From Chloroflexota bacterium (GTDB lineage Bacteria; Chloroflexota; FW602-bin22; JAMCYS01), in contig JAJZQK010000088.1 of the NCBI GenBank assembly GCA_021847625.1, positions 1-9,373 on the forward strand: a stretch of 9,373 nt of DNA. Reading direction: 5' to 3'. The notes below the pieces were generated by a model. It did not search any database, was not told the DNA's origin, and saw only the letters and a list, made by a program, of their open reading frames with translations. A program made the translations under genes and the position numbers. Positions 6,802-9,373 of the stretch are shown here, piece by piece (position 1 is the stretch's first letter; every line of letters begins with the position of its first letter).

Positions 6802-6823
6802 GGCCCGGCCGCGAGGCCGGGCC
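6802..6823 (+). repeat. Strong GC hairpin in the efflux leader
   Basis: A perfect 9-bp stem GGCCCGGCC (6802-6810) and GGCCGGGCC (6815-6823) with a GCGA tetraloop. It begins about ten bases after the predicted transcription start. GCGA is a GNRA loop, which stabilises RNA hairpins. No T run follows, so it is more likely a 5' stabilising or regulatory stem than a terminator. Confidence 0.55.
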
Positions 6824-6981
6824 TGAGGTGATTGATCCTTGGCCCGACAATTGCATCTCCGTGTAGCGGCAAGGCATCTCCCGACGCGAGGCTTGGCCGG
6901 CGGAGGTGGCGGGGCCACCGTATCCCCGGCGCGACCGGCGGGGCGCCATCGCTAGGCCATCCCGAAAGGCAAGGAGACCGT

Positions 6982-8649
6982 ATGACTCGACTGCGCAACA
7001 ACCCCTGGGCCATTCTCTTCGTGCTCAGTATGGGTTTCTTCATGGTGTTACTCGACACCACCATCGTCAACATCGCCATTCCCAGCATCATCGAGAGCCT
7101 CAACGCCTCGCTGGAGCAAATCCTTTGGGTGCTGAACGCCTATATCATGGTCTACGCCGTGCTCCTGATCACGGCGGGGCGCCTGGGCGACATGTACGGG
7201 CAGCGCAACTTGTTCGCGCTGGGCATGGTCATCTTCCTCGTCGCCTCCGCCATTAGCGGGACGGCCCGCGACGTGAACCACCTCATCGCCGCCCGGATAG
7301 CCCAGGGCGTGGGCGGGGCGCTGCTGACCCCCCAAACGCTGGCCATCCTCACCACCATCTTCCCGCCCCAGCAGCGGGGGGCGGCCTTCGGCGTCTGGGG
7401 CGCCGTGGCGGGCGTGGCGGCGGTGGCCGGGCCCACCCTCGGCGGCTTCATCGTCACCAACTGGGGCTGGCCGTGGATCTTCTACGTCAACCTGCCCATC
7501 GGCGTCGTCGCCCTGACCGCCACTTTCCTGATCATCCCCGACCTGCGGCCGGGCCGGCGGCACGGGCTAGACCTGGGCGGCATTGCCCTCGCCAGCGCGG
7601 GCCTTTTCGCGATTGTCTACGGCCTGATCGAGGGCGAACGCTACCAGTGGGGCACCATCACGGGCTTCCTCTCGATACCGCTGGTCATCGCCCTGGGCGT
7701 GCTCCTGTTGGGCGTCTTCGTGCTGTGGGAACGCCGGCAGCCGGAGCCCCTGATGCCGCTTTCCCTGTTCGGCGACCGCAACTACGCGCTGATGAACTGG
7801 GTGTCGGCGGTGGTGGCTTTCGGCATGCTGGGCTTCTTCCTGCCGCTCACGATCTACTTCCAGTCCGCGCTCGGCCTGAGCGCCCTGGAGGCGGGCCTCG
7901 CGATCGCGCCGCTATCGCTGACGGCGATGGTGGTGGCCCCCATCGCCGGACACATGGCCGATCGCATCGGCGGCAAGTATATCCTGGTGGGCGGTCTGGT
8001 CGTCTTCGCCCTCGGCATGGGCCTGGTGGATTGGCGGGCGACGCCGGAATCGTCGCGGCTCACCTTCCTCCTGCCGCTCATCCTCGCCGGGCTGGGCCAG
8101 GGCTGCGTCTTCGCGCCGATGACGACGGTGGCCATGCGCAAGGTTAACCCGCGCATGGCGGGGGCCGCCTCGGGCGTCCTCAACACCACCCGCCAGTTGG
8201 GCGGGGTGATGGGCAGCGCGGCGGTGGGCGCCGTGCTACAGACGCAGCTGACCTGGGCCCTGCAGGACAAGGCGGCGGCCTACGCCTCGCGGCTGCCCGC
8301 CGATATCCGCCAGCGCTTCGTCGACGGCTTCGCCAGCGCGGCGCAGAGCGGCTTCGAGGTCGGCCGGGGGCAGAGCGGCGGCTTCCAGTTGCCGGCCGGC
8401 ATCCCGCCCGCCCTGGCGTCCCAGCTCCAGCAGGCGGCCCACGACGTCTTCGTGGGCGGCTTCGTCGCCGCCATGCAGCCGACGCTGCTCGTGCCCATCG
8501 GCGTGCTGCTGATCGGCGCCATCAGCTGCCTCGCCATCGCCGACGAGGTCGGCCGCGCCCGCCGCCCGGTGACGGTGGAGGACCGCCAGGCGGCCCAGCC
8601 CAGCGGGGGACAGGGCCCAATGCGACAGCTGCCAAAGGAATCTTCCTAA
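6982..8649 (+). CDS. DHA2-family (EmrB/QacA-type) MFS drug efflux transporter
   Basis: A 555-residue inner-membrane drug/proton antiporter of the 14-helix DHA2 group. Visible motifs are L24-D25-TTIVNIAI-P34 (motif D1), GRLGDMYGQRN at 66-76 (motif A), R105-IAQGVGG (motif B) and the AVAGPTLGG motif C in helix 5, followed by WIFYVNLPIGV, a hallmark of EmrB-like proteins. A long polar loop (about residues 426-495), lying before the last helix, makes it longer than the divergent pump. The ATG at 6982 was chosen because AAGGAG precedes it by six bases and helix 1 begins within ten residues. The frame is open back to a TTG at 6832, but those 50 extra residues resemble nothing and cross the hairpin-rich leader. 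No adaptor or regulator gene adjoins it. The substrate is unknown. Confidence 0.88.
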   Translation: MTRLRNNPWAILFVLSMGFFMVLLDTTIVNIAIPSIIESLNASLEQILWVLNAYIMVYAVLLITAGRLGDMYGQRNLFALGMVIFLVASAISGTARDVNHLIAARIAQGVGGALLTPQTLAILTTIFPPQQRGAAFGVWGAVAGVAAVAGPTLGGFIVTNWGWPWIFYVNLPIGVVALTATFLIIPDLRPGRRHGLDLGGIALASAGLFAIVYGLIEGERYQWGTITGFLSIPLVIALGVLLLGVFVLWERRQPEPLMPLSLFGDRNYALMNWVSAVVAFGMLGFFLPLTIYFQSALGLSALEAGLAIAPLSLTAMVVAPIAGHMADRIGGKYILVGGLVVFALGMGLVDWRATPESSRLTFLLPLILAGLGQGCVFAPMTTVAMRKVNPRMAGAASGVLNTTRQLGGVMGSAAVGAVLQTQLTWALQDKAAAYASRLPADIRQRFVDGFASAAQSGFEVGRGQSGGFQLPAGIPPALASQLQQAAHDVFVGGFVAAMQPTLLVPIGVLLIGAISCLAIADEVGRARRPVTVEDRQAAQPSGGQGPMRQLPKESS

Positions 8650-8669
8650 GCCAACGATCAGCCTATGCG

Positions 8670-8700
8670 GAGCGTGGGTCATAACCCGCTCGGTCCTTTT
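8670..8700 (+). terminator. Weak terminator-like hairpin after the efflux gene
   Basis: GAGC (8670-8673) and GGGT (8676-8679) can pair with ACCC (8684-8687) and GCTC (8688-8691) around a CATA loop, with two bulged bases, and TTTT follows at 8697-8700. It lies 21 bases after the stop codon. The stem is imperfect and the T run is slightly displaced. Confidence 0.4.
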
Positions 8701-8725
8701 GGCGGCGGGGTGCCCACCCGGCCTA

Positions 8726-8812
8726 AAGGAAGCCTCTTCAGGCCGCCGGCGGGAAGGGGTCCTTTGTAGCATAGGGGCGCCCCCTCGTCATTCCCGCGCA
8801 AGCGGGAATCCA
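8726..8812 (+). repeat. Left 87-base inverted repeat of the GIY-YIG cassette
   Basis: Aligned with the reverse complement of 9250-9336, this arm matches at 83 of 87 positions with no gap. Mismatches fall at 8741, 8744, 8748 and 8799. It contains CTTTGTAGCAT (8762-8772), the palindrome GGGGCGCCCC (8774-8783) and, at its inner end, a palindrome of the form ATTCCC-N8-GGGAAT (8790-8809). Confidence 0.9.
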
Positions 8813-8858
8813 GGCTCCTGGTGTGACGGCTGGATTCCCGCTTGCGCGGGAATGACGA
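8785..8858. repeat. Long perfect inverted repeat with 29-bp arms
   Basis: Bases 8785-8813 are the exact reverse complement of 8830-8858, with a 16-base spacer. Each arm is itself a palindrome of the form ATTCCC-N8-GGGAAT, so the region can fold either as one long stem or as two small hairpins. The ATTCCC-N8-GGGAAT pattern has the same form as the neisserial dRS3 repeat. A further copy of the small palindrome lies at 9253-9272. Confidence 0.85.
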
Positions 8859-8902
8859 ATAAGGGGTGGGAATGACGAGCAAGGGGTGGGAATGACGAGG
8901 GG
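8848..8902 (+). repeat. 20-base tandem repeat, about 2.75 copies
   Basis: Units at 8848-8867 and 8868-8887 differ by two bases (AT against GC in the ...GACGA-NN-AAGGGG part). A partial third unit runs from 8888 to 8902. Each begins GGGAATGACGA, the right end of the neighbouring palindrome, so the array seems to have grown by duplication of the palindrome's edge. There are no spacers, so it is not a CRISPR. Confidence 0.85.
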
Positions 8903-8934
8903 CAGAGCAGGATGACTGATAGGAGGCCCAGCCG

Positions 8935-9228
8935 ATGAGCAAACAGCCCGTGGTCTACATCCTCGCCAGCAAGCGCAACGAAACCCTATATGTGGGCGTT
9001 ACCAGCGATCTGATCAAGCGTGCGTGGGAGCACAGAAACAACGTCGTCGCAGGATTTACCGGCCGTTATGGCGTGCATCGCCTCGTGTACTTCGAGCTGT
9101 GCGATGACATGGAGCAGGCGATCCTTCGGGAGAAGCGGATCAAGAAGTGGAACCGCGCCTGGAAGATCGACTTGATCGAGGAACACAACCCGGCGTGGAT
9201 GGATCTTTGGGAAACAATTGTGCCCTGA
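8935..9228 (+). CDS. Single-domain GIY-YIG endonuclease (COG2827/YhbQ-like)
   Basis: A 97-residue GIY-YIG (URI-type) nuclease of the short, single-domain class. The catalytic layout is complete: VYI (Y8) and YVG (Y19) for the two halves of the signature, R29 and H33 in the SDLIKRAWEH helix, and the Glu of REKRIKKW (E66). The FTGRYGV stretch and the NPAW end are typical of the family. Such proteins are small DNA nucleases whose cellular role is largely unsettled. The ATG at 8935 has AGGAGG eight bases upstream. Its base composition looks less GC-rich than the neighbouring pump gene. It is flanked by 87-base inverted repeats at 8726-8812 and 9250-9336, which suggests it belongs to a mobile or repeat-linked cassette. 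It has no accessory domain, so DNA target choice must lie in the nuclease domain or a partner. Confidence 0.88.
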   Translation: MSKQPVVYILASKRNETLYVGVTSDLIKRAWEHRNNVVAGFTGRYGVHRLVYFELCDDMEQAILREKRIKKWNRAWKIDLIEEHNPAWMDLWETIVP

Positions 9229-9249
9229 CCACGTCCCCTACGCTCAGAA

Positions 9250-9336
9250 TGGATTCCCGCTTCCGCGGGAATGACGAGGGGGCGCCCCTATGCTACAAAG
9301 GACCCCTTCCCGCGGGCAGCGTGAAGAGGCTTCCTT
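9250..9336 (-). repeat. Right 87-base inverted repeat of the GIY-YIG cassette
   Basis: This is the reverse complement of 8726-8812, with four substitutions. It begins 22 bases after the nuclease stop codon. Its inner end is a palindrome with ATTCCC and GGGAAT at 9253-9272, and it contains the inverted CTTTGTAGCAT core at 9289-9299. Similarity to the left flank stops at 9336, whereas the left side continues with a further repeat-like segment (8704-8725) that has no counterpart here. Confidence 0.9.
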
Positions 9337-9349
9337 ACGGTGCAATTCC

Positions 9350-9373
9350 AGGAGGAGTCTCGAACATGTTGAC
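9350..9373 (+). CDS. Start of the next gene (cut by the window edge)
   Basis: AGGAGG at 9350-9355, or GGAG at 9354-9357, precedes an ATG at 9366 by ten or eight bases, a good ribosome binding site and start. Only the first codons (Met-Leu) are inside the window, so the product cannot be named. The coding part would begin at 9366. No promoter is obvious between the right inverted repeat and this start, so the repeat itself may supply or modulate transcription. Confidence 0.5.

Larger units (their letters stand above)
6624..6981. other. Divergent spacer between the two efflux genes
   Basis: 358 bases with no gene. From left to right: an 11-base direct repeat GAGTGATGAGT (6645-6655 and 6673-6683), a weak leftward promoter candidate (TTGCTT at 6740-6735, 16 bases, TACTAT at 6718-6713), a better rightward promoter (6757-6785), a GC-rich hairpin (6802-6823), an eight-base direct repeat GCATCTCC (6853-6860 and 6874-6881, spaced 21 bases) and a GGTGGC/GCCACC palindrome (6905-6919). 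No MarR- or TetR-type regulator gene adjoins it. The direct repeats are possible operators only by analogy. Confidence 0.55.
8726..9336. mobile_element. Putative GIY-YIG nuclease cassette bounded by inverted repeats
   Basis: A 611-base unit made of two 87-base inverted repeats, internal palindromes, a 20-base tandem repeat and one intact GIY-YIG nuclease gene with its own ribosome binding site. There is no transposase and no target-site duplication that I can recognise. Repeats of this look commonly lie beside small GIY-YIG genes in bacterial genomes; this is recollection and was not searched. Whether the nuclease moves or maintains the repeats is an inference. The alternative is that a chromosomal nuclease gene merely sits between two independent repeat insertions. 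Confidence 0.5.

Noticed and set aside
6832..6981. In-frame TTG-started 50-residue extension of the rightward efflux gene
   Set aside because: It has no similarity to MFS N-termini and crosses the hairpin-rich leader, while the ATG at 6982 has a good ribosome binding site right before helix 1.
7473..8147. Plus-strand 224-codon open frame inside the rightward efflux gene
   Set aside because: It is an out-of-frame shadow with an Arg/Pro/His-rich product; the real frame has clear MFS motifs throughout.
8848..8902. Possible CRISPR array
   Set aside because: The units are directly adjacent with no unique spacers, there are fewer than three full copies, and no cas gene is present.
8679..8942. Minus-strand open frame of 87 codons over the repeats
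   Set aside because: Its peptide (with PRKRESS and RLRGNDE) is the typical false translation of ATTCCC...GGGAAT repeats, and the frame is made entirely of repeat DNA.

Overview
This is a GC-rich bacterial chromosomal window. It carries six intact genes, one gene remnant, the start of a further gene at the right edge, and an unusual load of palindromic intergenic repeats. No rRNA or tRNA gene, CRISPR array or classical transposase was seen. The taxon cannot be fixed from the sequence. The high GC, the repeat-rich spacers, a probable leaderless gene and the gene families would fit Chloroflexota or a similar high-GC lineage, but this is only an inference.

Layout. Positions 1-541 are a gene-free stretch made largely of hairpins, including two inverted copies of a double-hairpin element (227-281 and 338-390). 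It ends in a well-formed promoter whose predicted start site falls on the ATG of the next gene. Positions 542-3786 hold a translationally coupled rightward operon: an SbcD/Mre11-type phosphoesterase and an SbcC/Rad50-like ATPase of the YhaN type. The ATPase has a transmembrane hairpin in the middle of its coiled coil and no zinc hook. Positions 3826-4789 hold a leftward overlapping pair: a DUF6036-like nucleotidyltransferase and a small partner protein, arranged like a toxin-antitoxin module. Positions 4831-5031 are the C-terminal stump of a VOC/glyoxalase-fold protein, followed by a good intrinsic terminator.

Positions 5115-6623 (leftward) and 6982-8649 (rightward) are two divergent drug-efflux transporters of the DHA2 (EmrB/QacA, 14-helix) type. 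They share a 358-base spacer with a rightward promoter and a structured leader. From 8650 to the right edge lies a repeat-rich segment in which a small single-domain GIY-YIG nuclease gene (8935-9228) sits between two 87-base inverted repeats. These repeats match at 83 of 87 positions, and inside the left one are further palindromes and a 20-base tandem repeat. It looks like a compact mobile or repeat-propagating cassette and is the most interesting object in the window. A ribosome binding site and ATG at 9350-9368 mark the next gene.

Functionally the window combines DNA-end processing, a probable toxin-antitoxin or defence pair, two multidrug pumps and a nuclease-associated repeat element. 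It reads like an accessory, recombination-prone region rather than one pathway.
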